In this document: positions 16,127 to 24,901 of the stretch, one piece after another | How the letters are laid out: each line of letters starts with the position of its first letter | Position numbering within the stretch: position 1 is the first letter of the stretch | DNA from: UBA8438 sp963934795 | Lineage (GTDB): Bacteria > Acidobacteriota > Vicinamibacteria > Vicinamibacterales > UBA8438 | Direction of reading: 5' to 3' | DNA: 46,751 nucleotides | NCBI GenBank assembly: GCA_963934795.1 | Contig: CAWWAF010000017.1 | Span: forward strand, 1-46,751 | Made by a program: the position numbers and the translations under genes | The notes under the pieces: model-generated | What the model was told of the DNA's origin: nothing | Database searches by the model: none | Seen by the model: only the letters and a program-made list of their open reading frames with translations

Positions 16127-17589
16127 TTAGTTCCTTGCGACGGCGATCTTGATGCGGTCTCCGCGACGGGGCTGCTCGTTCACAGAGACGCCGTTCATGA
16201 CGGCCAGCGTATTCGAGGGAATGATGCTCTGACCGGCATCTTGCGCGATCGACTGCCAGGTATCTCCACTGCGCACGGTATAGAAGCGGAGCCGGTTGGG
16301 CCGAATGTCTTCAGCTTCGCCCGCGCTCAACGGCCTGAAACTCCGGATGGCCGTGTTGAAGTCCGACTCCACCCGGTCGTAGGACGCACCATCGGTCAGA
16401 CCGCCAAGGATGTAGACCGTCCCGTCGTAGTCGATATAGGCGACCCGCGCTCGCGGTTCACCCGCATCAGTGCTCTCTCCCGTGAAGGTCCCGATGAACG
16501 CCTCGAGGTCGCCGACCCGGGTGTCCCCTCCAGAATCGAGGCGGAACCCGCTTTCCCGCATGTTGTCGCCCGCCAGTTGTTCCAAATCGCGGGTGGCCGG
16601 GTCGGTCACCAGTTGCAGCACCATGTAGACCTCTTCTCCGGGCTGCCGGGCCACCATCTGGGTCGGCGTATTGATGACCTCCCAGCCGTCCGGGAACTGC
16701 AACGCGAAACGTAGCACCGGATGCAGGAAGTCGCGGCCACGCACGATCCCCTGATCAGGATTGTCGCCGTACATCAACCCGTCGAGCCGGTCGAGATAGG
16801 CCGCACGGTTGACGCGAAGGTCGTTGAAGTCCAACCGGGCATCGAGTTCATCGATCACCGGCCCAACCCGCTCGACCCGGTCCGACGCGGCTGGATGCGT
16901 CGCGAGCCAACCGGGCACGCCTCGACTATCTCCCCCCTCACTGAGCCGTGACAAGGTCGACAGCATGTCTCATACTCCCGTCGGGTCCCATCCGGTCTCG
17001 CCGGCGTACTGTGCCCCAAGTCGGTCGGCTTGCAGTTCGGCGTCACGGCCGTATCGAAGAAACAACACGCCTAGCCCGGACTCGGCGAGCCCCCCGACAG
17101 TGCGAGCCGCCGGTGAAAAGATACTGCCAACGGCCAGACCGAGTTGCGCACCACTGGCCCGGGTATAGGCCTGGACACTGTGCCGTGCCGTGACGTGACG
17201 TGCCCTATTTCGTGGCCCAGCACCCCCGCCAGGTCCGCCTCGTCACCGAGAAACGCCATGATGCCCCGCGTGAGGTAGATATACCCGCCAGGGATGGCAA
17301 AGGCGTTGACCGCGGGCGAATCGACGACGACGAAACTCCACGGCAGGTCAGGCCGGTGCGAGCGCGCGGCCATCTGAAGCCCGATCTCCTCGACATACTG
17401 TTGGAGGGCGTCGTCGTCATACAGCCCCATCTGGCTGCGCACTTGCGCGTCGGACTCGCGTCCCAGCGCAATCTCCTGCGCCTCGGTCATCATCACGAAC
17501 TCGCGCTCGCCGGTCACGGGATTCCGGGCACACGCGGTGAGGCCCAGCCCGCAACACAGAACACTCAGCAACAGATCTCGGATACGCAT
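16127..17589 (-). pseudogene. M48-family metallopeptidase lipoprotein with C-terminal LysM, broken by frameshift and in-frame stop
   Basis: Read with one frame change and one stop ignored, this is a complete BepA-like M48 peptidase, which clears misfolded outer-membrane proteins. It starts at ATG 17589 with a lipoprotein signal (lipobox L-T-A-C). Zinc motif H-E-I-G-H and the following R-H are intact. After T-V-S the frame shifts near 17172-17176: a C seems to be missing, and the continuation Q-A-Y-T-R-A-S-G-A-Q-L-G-L is found in another frame. That frame holds the third zinc ligand region R-Y-G-R-D-A-E-L-Q-A-D-R, then a TGA at 16972-16970 just before D-M-L-S-T-L-S-R-L. The rest, ending in a LysM domain (Y-T-V-R-S-G-D-T-W-Q-S-I-A), is open. 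Sequencing error is possible, but two lesions argue for decay. Confidence 0.8.
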
Positions 17590-17603
17590 GGTTGACTGTC
17601 TAC

Positions 17604-18512
17604 TCAGTCGCGAACAGGCGCGCCGGACGTGACCTCGGCCAGCGCATCCAGGGCGCGCGAGATCTGCTCGACGGCATCGTCCGCGATCGGTTCCAGGGGG
17701 GACCGTGCCGCGCCCCCGACGTAACCCAGGTGGGTTAGCGCCGCTTTCAGCCCGGGAATGCCATGAATCGAGGTGACAAGCTTGGCCAGCGGCACCACCT
17801 GGCGTTGCAACGCCCTGGCATCGTCGAGTCGGCCGTCTCGCACCAATGCGTAGATACGAAGACACGCGGCCGGGGCCACGCACGCCAAGGCCATGATTCC
17901 ACCGTCGGCGCCCAGCATGAGACTACTGAAGAACGTGGGGCCCGAACCAACCAGCACGCTGAACTCGTCGTGCGCCAATCCCGTCAGGTCGCCAACGTAG
18001 CTCAGGTCCGGACCAGACTCCTTGATACCGACAATGTTCTCGTGTCTCGACAGGGTGGACACCGCCTCTATCGGGAGGGTCACTCCGGTCAGTCCCGTGA
18101 AGTTGTATAGCAGCACCGGCACGGGACAGGCGTCCGCGACGTCCGAGTAGTGCCGTATGAACGACGCCGTCGTCAGCTGTCCTTTGAAATAGGACGGCGT
18201 GCGCACCAGCACCGCGTCGGCGCCAACATCGGCCGCACGACGCGAGGCATCAATGGCGCACTTGGTGGACTGGCGTCCAGTCCCGGCAATCAGCAGGCAG
18301 CCCGAGGGAATGCGCTCCCGCGCGGTGGCAACGAGCTGTTCCGATTCGTCATCGTCGACCAGGGGCGCTTCACCGTTGGACCCCAGCGCCACGAGCCCTT
18401 GTAAGCCCGTGTCCACCCACTGGTCCAGGTTGGCGCGCCAGGCATCGAGGTCGAGTGCCCCGACTGCGGTGAACGGGGTAGGGATCGGCGCGAAGACTCC
18501 ACTCACGTGCAT
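17604..18512 (-). CDS. DHDPS/HOGA-family aldolase, closest to 4-hydroxy-2-oxoglutarate aldolase
   Basis: This 302-residue TIM-barrel aldolase uses a Schiff-base lysine (V-G-I-K-E-S-G) with a tyrosine in V-L-L-Y-N-F. The substrate loop reads G-S-N-G-E-A-P, as in eukaryotic HOGA1, not the G-T-T-G-E-S of DapA. Other HOGA1-like stretches are L-I-A-G-T-G-R-Q-S-T and H-G-I-P-G-L-K-A-A-L. It therefore probably splits 4-hydroxy-2-oxoglutarate or a similar keto acid into pyruvate and an aldehyde such as glyoxylate. DapA activity cannot be excluded, since lysA is elsewhere in the window. The ATG at 18512 follows a GGAGTGAG ribosome site and a strong promoter at 18546-18575. Confidence 0.85.
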   Translation of the reverse strand: MHVSGVFAPIPTPFTAVGALDLDAWRANLDQWVDTGLQGLVALGSNGEAPLVDDDESEQLVATARERIPSGCLLIAGTGRQSTKCAIDASRRAADVGADAVLVRTPSYFKGQLTTASFIRHYSDVADACPVPVLLYNFTGLTGVTLPIEAVSTLSRHENIVGIKESGPDLSYVGDLTGLAHDEFSVLVGSGPTFFSSLMLGADGGIMALACVAPAACLRIYALVRDGRLDDARALQRQVVPLAKLVTSIHGIPGLKAALTHLGYVGGAARSPLEPIADDAVEQISRALDALAEVTSGAPVRD

Positions 18513-18545
18513 AGGCGTACTCACTCCAGGAAAGCCGGACGCGCC

Positions 18546-18575
18546 ACAGTAGCGAGCGCGGCTGATCGTTGTCAA
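18546..18575 (-). promoter_or_regulatory. Sigma-70-type promoter for the HOGA1-like aldolase
   Basis: On the minus strand TTGACA (18575-18570) and TACTGT (18551-18546) are spaced by 18 bases. Transcription would start near 18539, leaving a 27-base leader with a ribosome site before the ATG. Confidence 0.65.
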
Positions 18576-18616
18576 CGTCGAACGAGCACCGGGAACGCGT
18601 GCCGTACAAAGGAAGG

Positions 18617-18657
18617 GCCCGGCGTCGCCGACAATGTCGGCCACAGCCGGGCTGTGG
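18617..18657. other. Adjacent strong hairpins with an alternative pairing
   Basis: CCGAC-aat-GTCGG (18628-18640) is directly followed by CCACAGC-cgg-GCTGTGG (18641-18657), a perfect 7-bp stem with a 3-base loop. An outer GCCCGGC (18617-18623) can instead pair with GCCGGGC (18646-18652), which would break the second hairpin. No clear U-run follows on either strand. Confidence 0.6.
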
Positions 18658-18999
18658 TGGGTCGTTAAGCGGGATATAGCCGACGGTGCATCCGATTGGC
18701 AACCGGGTGCCCACGGCCGGGAGCAAAAACCCTTCAACGTCTTCCCAGATGGTTCCGAGCAGGCTCTCACCTGTGTCGCAGCCCATCTGGCTCGACGCTA
18801 CTTCTCTAGAAAGCAATGATCGGGCCAACTTTTTACGACCGCACTCTAAACACCGGCAAGTCATTGCAAACAAATTCTTTAATAAAACGTATCTGTGTCT
18901 CTACTGGCGGCGACTAGACCAGTGGGTTGTCACATGGAGGCATCAGCGTCGACACCTGTGTCAGGAACGACACCAAGCCCACGGATCTGTTATCGACTA

Positions 19000-19407
19000 T
19001 CAGTCCGCGGAATCTGATTGAACGAGCAACGGCTGCTTCTGAATACAACAAGACTCAACGACCCGTCCGCCGACCAGGTGCTCCTGGATAATCCGCTCGA
19101 GGACCGGCGGATCACACGCCCCGTACCAGGCGCCTTCAGGATACACAACGGCGATTGGACCGCCCTCGCACACTCGCAGGCAGTTGGCCTTCGTGCGAAG
19201 CACTCCGCCCTGCTCGGACAACCCCAGTTCGCGGAGACGTCGCTTGAGATAGTCCCAGGCGGCCTGTCCGCGCTCTTGGTCGCAGCACTTTGGTTTTGAT
19301 TGATCGCAACAGAGCAGGATGTGCCGCCTGGCCGCATCTACCCCGACCGCGGCCGCGGTGGCCCGTTGGCTCGCCAGTGACCCTCGCTCGGCCTGTTCGT
19401 CATGCAT
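19000..19407 (-). CDS. Thioredoxin-like [2Fe-2S] ferredoxin-domain protein
   Basis: This 135-residue protein has the thioredoxin-like [2Fe-2S] fold. An H-I-L-L-C-C-D-Q-S opening (about 30-40) with K-C-C supplies the first ligand cysteines. N-C-L-R-V-C-E-G-G-P supplies the second pair with C-x3-C spacing. I-A-V-V-Y-P-E-G-A-W-Y and the H-L-V-G-G-R-V-V-E tail are diagnostic of the stand-alone family (COG3411 type). Its electron partner is unknown. The ATG at 19407 is the first of two in-frame ATGs; a weak upstream region gives no clear ribosome site. It stands alone between the aldolase promoter region and a divergent transporter gene. Confidence 0.87.
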   Translation of the reverse strand: MHDEQAERGSLASQRATAAAVGVDAARRHILLCCDQSKPKCCDQERGQAAWDYLKRRLRELGLSEQGGVLRTKANCLRVCEGGPIAVVYPEGAWYGACDPPVLERIIQEHLVGGRVVESCCIQKQPLLVQSDSAD

Positions 19408-19525
19408 GGTGTAACAGCGGAAGACGTGGCAGGATCTAGACCGTCATGAGACCGTTCCCGCCACGTTGGCAGAATAGCATGCCGCGAGCACCCCTCCGCC
19501 GGTCCACGCGCACCGAGTGCGGGCC

Positions 19526-21070
19526 ATGACTCGCCGCCGTGCGTCTCCGAGCCGGGCTCTGACGGTCTTTCTGGCGACCGTCGAACGAGGAGGGAACGCG
19601 CTCCCCCATCCGGGCACGCTCTTCGCGATCCTGGCCGGCGTCATCGTCCTGATTTCTGCGATCGCGGCCCGGAGCGGAATCGAGGTGGTGCACCCCGGGA
19701 CCGGAGAGCTGATCCAACCGGTGAGCCTAGCCACCGTCGCCGGCCTTCACCGGATTCTCACGGAGATGGTGACCAACTTCACCAACTTCGCGCCGCTTGG
19801 CACCGTGCTGGTGTCGATGCTCGGGATCGGCGTACTGGAGAGTAGCGGCCTGATATCCGCCGCCCTGCGGCTACTCGTTCTCTCGGCGCCCAAGCACCTG
19901 CTGACCTTCGTCATCGTGCTGGCGGGCGTCCTGTCCAACACCGCCAGCGAAGTCGGATACGTCCTGCTGGTTCCGCTGGGTGGCATCATCTTTCTCGGTG
20001 CCGGGCGCCATCCCATTGCCGGGCTGGCAGCGGCCTTTGCGGGCGTGTCCGGTGGCTACAGCGCCAACCTGCTCTTGGGCACGGTTGACCCGCTCCTGGC
20101 CGGACTGTCGGAAGAGGCGGCACGCATCGTCGACGCCGGGTACAGCGTGAACCCCGCTGCCAACTACTACTTCATGGTGGCGTCGACGTTCCTCATCGCC
20201 GGCGCCGGCACCTGGGTGACCGAGCGCATCGTGATCCCCAGACTTGGCGCCTACACAGGCGAGGGCGCGACCGAGGAGACAACTGACGGAGAGCTGCGCG
20301 CGCTGTCGCCAACCGAACGCCGGGGGCTTGGGTTCGCGCTCGCAGCGGCCGGTGTGTTCGTCGCCTTCCTACTCTGGGGCACGGTGCCGGTCGATGGATT
20401 CTTGCGCAATCCGGAGACGGGCGGCCTACTGCGATCGCCGTTTCTCTCCGGCATCGTCGCGTTCATTTTTCTGGGCGGAACCGTGGTCGGGGTGGCCTAC
20501 GGCGTGGCCACCGGGGCATTTCGGAACGACGCCGATGTCATGAACGGTATGGGCAAGACCATCAGCACGTTGGGCACCTACCTCGTACTGGTCTTCTTCG
20601 CCGCGCAGTTCGTGGCCTATTTCAACTGGACCAACCTGGGTCTCATCATGGCGGTCAAGGGGGCCGAGACGTTACGCAGCTCCGGTCTCGGTGGTATCCC
20701 GCTGATGCTCACGTTCGTCCTGCTCTCCGCGGTCATCAACCTCTTCATGGGAAGCGCGTCCGCCAAATGGGCGGTGATGGCGCCCGTCTTCATCCCAATG
20801 TTCATGCTGCTCGGGTACACACCGGAGCTGACGCAGACCGCCTACCGGATAGGCGACAGCACCACCAACGTCATCGCGCCGATGATGTCTTACTTCGCCT
20901 TGATTGTGGCGTTCTTCGAGCGCTATGACAGGAAATCCGGGATCGGGACCGTCGTCGCCACGATGTTGCCGTACACGGTGGCGTTCTTCGTCTGCTGGTC
21001 GGTCCTGTTGATGATCTGGATGGCGCTTGGGCTACCGGTCGGCCCGGGAGCTGGGCTGACGCTCGACTAG
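19526..21070 (+). CDS. AbgT-family transporter
   Basis: This 514-residue inner-membrane protein resembles AbgT, which imports p-aminobenzoyl-glutamate or exports antimetabolites. About ten or more hydrophobic segments are visible. AbgT-like landmarks include F-T-N-F-A-P-L-G-T-V-L-V near residue 85, S-N-T-A-S-E-V-G-Y-V near 140, F-A-G-V-S-G-G-Y-S-A-N-L near 170 and G-S-A-S-A-K-W-A-V-M-A-P near 405. D-S-T-T-N-V-I-A-P-M follows. The ATG at 19526 is preferred over a GTG at 19517, which adds three residues. A convergent amidase gene lies downstream; with it the pair could supply and split amides, which is inference. Confidence 0.88.
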   Translation: MTRRRASPSRALTVFLATVERGGNALPHPGTLFAILAGVIVLISAIAARSGIEVVHPGTGELIQPVSLATVAGLHRILTEMVTNFTNFAPLGTVLVSMLGIGVLESSGLISAALRLLVLSAPKHLLTFVIVLAGVLSNTASEVGYVLLVPLGGIIFLGAGRHPIAGLAAAFAGVSGGYSANLLLGTVDPLLAGLSEEAARIVDAGYSVNPAANYYFMVASTFLIAGAGTWVTERIVIPRLGAYTGEGATEETTDGELRALSPTERRGLGFALAAAGVFVAFLLWGTVPVDGFLRNPETGGLLRSPFLSGIVAFIFLGGTVVGVAYGVATGAFRNDADVMNGMGKTISTLGTYLVLVFFAAQFVAYFNWTNLGLIMAVKGAETLRSSGLGGIPLMLTFVLLSAVINLFMGSASAKWAVMAPVFIPMFMLLGYTPELTQTAYRIGDSTTNVIAPMMSYFALIVAFFERYDRKSGIGTVVATMLPYTVAFFVCWSVLLMIWMALGLPVGPGAGLTLD

Positions 21071-21227
21071 TCCCCGGCACCCGTCATACGTTGGCTCCGT
21101 CGATAGGGCGGCGCGCGTGTGACAGGCGCAAGACGGGAGCGTTGGCGATTTCTGACCGTGGAACAACGTATTCAGGCGCGATGTCCCGCTGACCACTGAT
21201 GCAACGTCATACGGGTATCGGGGACTA
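21068..21227. repeat. 160-bp MITE-like element with imperfect 26-bp terminal inverted repeats
   Basis: The left end TAGTCCCCGGCACCCGTCAT... (21068-21093) and the inverted right end (21227-21202) agree at 21 of 26 positions. The outer nine bases match perfectly. The left end includes the stop codon of the transporter gene. There is no coding sequence inside and no clear target-site duplication. It could instead act as a two-way terminator between convergent genes. Confidence 0.55.
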
Positions 21228-21264
21228 GCGGGTGGGGCCCCCTGCGCAACGGCCAACGCGCGTG

Positions 21265-23184
21265 TTACATGCCGTCTGGACCCAGCTCGGGCCAGGCAAT
21301 GGCCGCGCGCACCCCGTCCATCTCCGTGCGCGTATGTACATCCACATACAGATCGCCATCCCTGAGACTGCGCAGCTCTGAAGCGGACAAGTCGACGACC
21401 CCGGACATGCGCGCCTGTCTGCGCCCGCCGAGCAGATGCGTGACGGGCCCCGGAGCGCCGTCAGTCGCCCGGTGCAGATGCGAAAACCACACGTCGTCAT
21501 CCATGACGCCGTGCACCGCGACCGTGTAGCGCAGGCTCCGCGTCGTGCGGTCGAGTTCAAACCGTGCCCGCAGGCCGGCACGACCGCCGCTGCTCTCGAC
21601 CTCGACACGCTCTGGCGGCGGCGGAGTCGTCAAACTGGGGGTGCTGTCGGGCGCTCGCCGATGGGCGGTCGCCTGCTCGAAGGCGTAGGCCAATCCGATA
21701 AGATCCGCTTCTGAGAACTCGCGCCCGATCATCTCCAGCCCCACAGGCATCCCGTCCGAGGCATACCCGGCCGGCACGGTAATCGCGGGCAAACCCGACA
21801 CGGCGCTCAGGGCGCAGTTGCTCCCCGGTTGCCCCTGACCGATGGGCCGCGCCGTCTCCCGTATCGTGGGATAGAGGAGCGCGGTCACATCGTGCTCGTC
21901 GAGCACAGCCTCGACCGCCAGCCGCACCGCGTCGCGCTTTGCCAATCGCGCTCGATACTCGTCGGTGTCGAGCGTCTCGACATCCAACGACGCCTGCAGG
22001 GCACCCGATGCGAGCACCTGGTGATAGAGGCCCCGCTCCACCAGCTCTGCCAACGAGCGTACCGGCGCTCCCGGGGTGGCCTCGAGATACCGGTCAAAAT
22101 CGAACTTGAACTCGAGACCGATGACCGACGCGTCCTCCAACAGGGCACCGAAGTCGGTCTCGCCAATCTCGACCAACACGGCCCCAGCGGCTGCCATCTC
22201 CTCGGCCGCCGCCTCGATGACGGCCCGCACCGGCCGTTCGGCACCGGTGGCGCCGAGCAACTCGTCAAGCACGGCAACGCGTGCGCCGCGCAGCATCCCA
22301 GCGTCAAGGGCGTCGGTGAACGTCGCGGGGATCCGCCCGCGTCCGCGCTCGGTCGTCCCGTCGGCCGGATCAGGGCCCACTGTCGCATCCAACGTAATGG
22401 CCAGGTCTTCCACCGAACGCGCCAGCGGTCCCCCAATATCCTGCGTGCTGGAGAGTGGAATGATTCCATCCCCGCTCGCCAGCCCACGCGTGCCACGCAG
22501 ACCCACCAACGCGTGGTGCGCCGACGGGATACGGATGGACCCGCAGGTGTCGCTGCCCATGCCTACGGCGGCGTAGCTGGCGGCGACGGCCGCGCCGGTC
22601 CCCCCACTCGACCCACCGGGGTTGCGCATCGGATCGTACGGATTGCGGGTCTGGCCAGCGATAGAGCTCACGGTCGTAATGCCGCGCGCGAGCTCGTGCA
22701 TGTTCGTCTTCCCGAGAATGATGGCGCCCGCGTCCCGCAGCTGCTTGACCTGGAACGCATCGTCCGGCGGAATCGACGTCGCCAAACCGATGGCCCCCGC
22801 AGTGGTCGGCATGTCGGCCGTGTCGTAGTTGTCCTTGACCACCACCGGCACGCCATGGAGAGGCCCGCGCGTCAGTCCCTGCGCACGCTCGACATCGCGC
22901 GCGTCAGCCACCGCCAAGGCGTCATCGGCCATCCGCACCATCGCGTTCAAGCGAGGGCCTTGCTGGTCGTAGGCCGTGATGCGGGCCAGGTAGCCATTCA
23001 CCAGCTGTCGCGAGGTCACATCACCGGCGTCGAGCGCGGTGGCGAGTTCCGTGATCGAACGCTCCATGACCTCGAAGCGGGGCGCGGTGGTGGTCGTCGC
23101 CGCAGGTCCGCAACCGGCTCCCGCCACCGCTACCGCGACCACGAGCCATCGGCGTGTGTGATGTTGTGCGGTTGACATGCTCAT
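21265..23184 (-). CDS. Amidase lipoprotein with C-terminal CHRD-like domain
   Basis: This 639-residue protein starts with a lipoprotein signal (V-A-G-A-G-C). The amidase-signature domain follows (about 40-500): the catalytic lysine in V-V-V-K-D-N-Y, the G-G-S-S-G-G-T-G-A-A-V-A-A serine loop, and the nucleophile region G-S-D-T-C-G-S-I-R-I-P. The Ser-cisSer-Lys triad is therefore intact. After a Pro-rich linker (T-P-P-P-P-E-R) a CHRD-like domain (about 530-635) is visible, with V-W-F-S-H-L-H-R and L-Y-V-D-V-H-T. Envelope anchoring suggests it splits external amides. The ATG at 23184 has GGTGAGG upstream; an ATG at 23178 is also possible. The M28 peptidase is divergent. Confidence 0.9.
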   Translation of the reverse strand: MSMSTAQHHTRRWLVVAVAVAGAGCGPAATTTTAPRFEVMERSITELATALDAGDVTSRQLVNGYLARITAYDQQGPRLNAMVRMADDALAVADARDVERAQGLTRGPLHGVPVVVKDNYDTADMPTTAGAIGLATSIPPDDAFQVKQLRDAGAIILGKTNMHELARGITTVSSIAGQTRNPYDPMRNPGGSSGGTGAAVAASYAAVGMGSDTCGSIRIPSAHHALVGLRGTRGLASGDGIIPLSSTQDIGGPLARSVEDLAITLDATVGPDPADGTTERGRGRIPATFTDALDAGMLRGARVAVLDELLGATGAERPVRAVIEAAAEEMAAAGAVLVEIGETDFGALLEDASVIGLEFKFDFDRYLEATPGAPVRSLAELVERGLYHQVLASGALQASLDVETLDTDEYRARLAKRDAVRLAVEAVLDEHDVTALLYPTIRETARPIGQGQPGSNCALSAVSGLPAITVPAGYASDGMPVGLEMIGREFSEADLIGLAYAFEQATAHRRAPDSTPSLTTPPPPERVEVESSGGRAGLRARFELDRTTRSLRYTVAVHGVMDDDVWFSHLHRATDGAPGPVTHLLGGRRQARMSGVVDLSASELRSLRDGDLYVDVHTRTEMDGVRAAIAWPELGPDGM

Positions 23185-23245
23185 TCCTGGCCTCACCTTC
23201 GGTGGCCCCATCCTACCGCACGGCCGTCGCTATAGAATGGCCGAC

Positions 23246-24901
23246 ATGCGGACGAGGTGGATACTCGGGTTTGTTGGGTCGGCCACGGTGGCCATCGTCG
23301 CGGTGGCCGCGGCGCAGGGCCGAAGCGAGGCTCCCGCCCCGGGCGGCGACAGCATCCAACCTGACGATCTGCAGGCGGATGTCAGCTTCCTGGCCGGCGA
23401 CACGATGCAGGGGCGCCGCACGGGAACCCCAGGGAACCGCCAAGCCGCGGAGTTCATCGCGTCACGGTTCGGTCGGTCCGGGCTCACCGCCGTGGGCGTG
23501 AACGGATCATACTTTCAGCCGTTCGACCTCATGACGGCCACCCTCGGCGAGAGCAACCGCATCGAGGTGAGCGGCGTGCCGGCAGTTGACCTGACATTTG
23601 GTACCACCTACTACCCGGACCCGACGAGCGGCACCGGAACAGCGTCCGGCGACGTCGTGTTCGCCGGTTTCGGTATCCGCGCGGACGCACTCGACCACAA
23701 CGATTACCGATCGTCATTCGCCCTGGATGGCAAGGTCGCGCTCATACTCAACCATGAGCCGGGCGAGTTCGACGCCGGCAGCCCATTCGACGGCGCCATC
23801 GCATCAGAACACGCGCGAGTGGTTCGCAAGGTCCTGGCCGCCCAAACCGCTGGGGCCACCGCCGTGCTGATTGCTCCGGACATGCACAACCATGAAGGTC
23901 CTCGTGGGACGACCCGCCCGAGACGGAGCGTCTGGCCGGAACGACCACCACGTCGGCCCCGCTATCAGGTAGCCGGCTGGGTCAGAGACGTCGCGATTCC
24001 GGTGGTCCAGATCTCGGGAGACCTCGCGGCACGGATGGTCGAGAACGCGGGTCTCACGATGCGGGAGTTGGCCGGGGCGGGCGCCGAGCGCGTGGGCGGC
24101 ATCGCAGCGGTGCCTCTCCCCGAACAGCACGTCGAACTCACGACGTCGGTGCACCGGCGTTTCCACCCGAACCGCAACGTCGTCGGATTGATTGAGGGCG
24201 AGGACCCAGTGCTGCGCGACGAGTGGATCTTGATCACCGCGCACTATGACCACGAGGGCGCGGACGGCACGCGTGTGTTCAACGGCGCCGATGACAACGC
24301 CTCCGGCGTCGCGGGACTGATCGAGATCGCAGAGGCATACCGTCTCGCCGGCCTCGACGGCCTGCGGCCACGACGGTCCGTCCTGCTGGCAGCCTGGAAC
24401 TCCGAAGAACAGGGATTGCTCGGCGCCTGGTCGTACACCGCGAATCCCATCCACCCTCTCGGGCAGACAGTCGCCGTCTTGAATATGGACATGATCGGCC
24501 GCGATGAAGAGATCCCCGACGGAGGGGGCGCGCGGTTCTATGGGCTCACCGCCCAGACAGCGGCGTCGAACCGCAATGCCGTCAATGTCCTGGGATACAG
24601 CCGCTCGCCGGATCTCAAGCGCGCGGCCGAACGAGCCAATCGTGTCACCGGACTCACGCTCAGGTTTCGCTATGACAACAACGCGTCAAACCTGCTCCGT
24701 CGCAGCGACCAGTGGCCGTTTCTACATGAAGGTGTTCCGGCGCTCTTCATCCACACAGGACTCCATCCGGACTACCACACCGAACGAGACCGGCCGGACA
24801 CCGTCAACTACGGGAAGATGGCGCGAGTCGTTCAGATGGTGCATGCACTGAGTTGGAACCTGGCGCAGAGTCCGACGCGCCCAGCGTATCTGTCCCGCTG
24901 A
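23246..24901 (+). CDS. Secreted M28-family metallopeptidase with PA-like insert
   Basis: This protein begins with a signal peptide (MRTRWILGFVGSATVAIVAV) and is exported. After an N-terminal part comes a PA-like insertion (about 100-280), then the M28 catalytic domain. The two-zinc ligands are visible: H in T-A-H-Y-D-H, D in N-G-A-D-D-N-A-S-G, E-E in N-S-E-E-Q-G, D in L-N-M-D-M-I-G-R-D and H in I-H-T-G-L-H. It is an aminopeptidase-like enzyme for external peptides. The ATG at 23246 is about seven bases after a TAGAAT box, so transcript and start codon may coincide; an ATG at 23237 is the alternative. The 3' end overlaps aat by 98 bases tail to tail. Confidence 0.9.
   Translation: MRTRWILGFVGSATVAIVAVAAAQGRSEAPAPGGDSIQPDDLQADVSFLAGDTMQGRRTGTPGNRQAAEFIASRFGRSGLTAVGVNGSYFQPFDLMTATLGESNRIEVSGVPAVDLTFGTTYYPDPTSGTGTASGDVVFAGFGIRADALDHNDYRSSFALDGKVALILNHEPGEFDAGSPFDGAIASEHARVVRKVLAAQTAGATAVLIAPDMHNHEGPRGTTRPRRSVWPERPPRRPRYQVAGWVRDVAIPVVQISGDLAARMVENAGLTMRELAGAGAERVGGIAAVPLPEQHVELTTSVHRRFHPNRNVVGLIEGEDPVLRDEWILITAHYDHEGADGTRVFNGADDNASGVAGLIEIAEAYRLAGLDGLRPRRSVLLAAWNSEEQGLLGAWSYTANPIHPLGQTVAVLNMDMIGRDEEIPDGGGARFYGLTAQTAASNRNAVNVLGYSRSPDLKRAAERANRVTGLTLRFRYDNNASNLLRRSDQWPFLHEGVPALFIHTGLHPDYHTERDRPDTVNYGKMARVVQMVHALSWNLAQSPTRPAYLSR

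Larger units (their letters stand above)
18513..18999. other. Long gene-free interval with promoter, hairpins and an AT-rich patch
   Basis: This 487-base gap holds the aldolase promoter (18546-18575), a cluster of strong hairpins (18617-18657) and an AT-rich patch around 18820-18910 that contrasts with the GC-rich surroundings. I find no supported gene. A minus-strand frame from about 18864 overlaps the aldolase and has atypical codon use, so I do not call it. Confidence 0.55.

Noticed and set aside
16970..17176. Programmed frameshift or stop readthrough in the M48 gene
   Set aside because: No slippery heptamer or downstream structure is evident, and two separate events would be needed.
18370..18873. 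Minus-strand frame with a C-x-C-x2-C motif near its start
   Set aside because: It overlaps the aldolase start and its promoter, its codon use is unlike the neighbours, and I see no family.
18660..18999. tRNA or other known RNA gene in the long gap
   Set aside because: I found no T-loop or acceptor-stem pattern on either strand.
21829..23175. A 448-codon open frame antisense to the amidase gene
   Set aside because: It mirrors the amidase codons in high-GC DNA, and its composition (Arg, His, Gln, Pro) resembles no protein.
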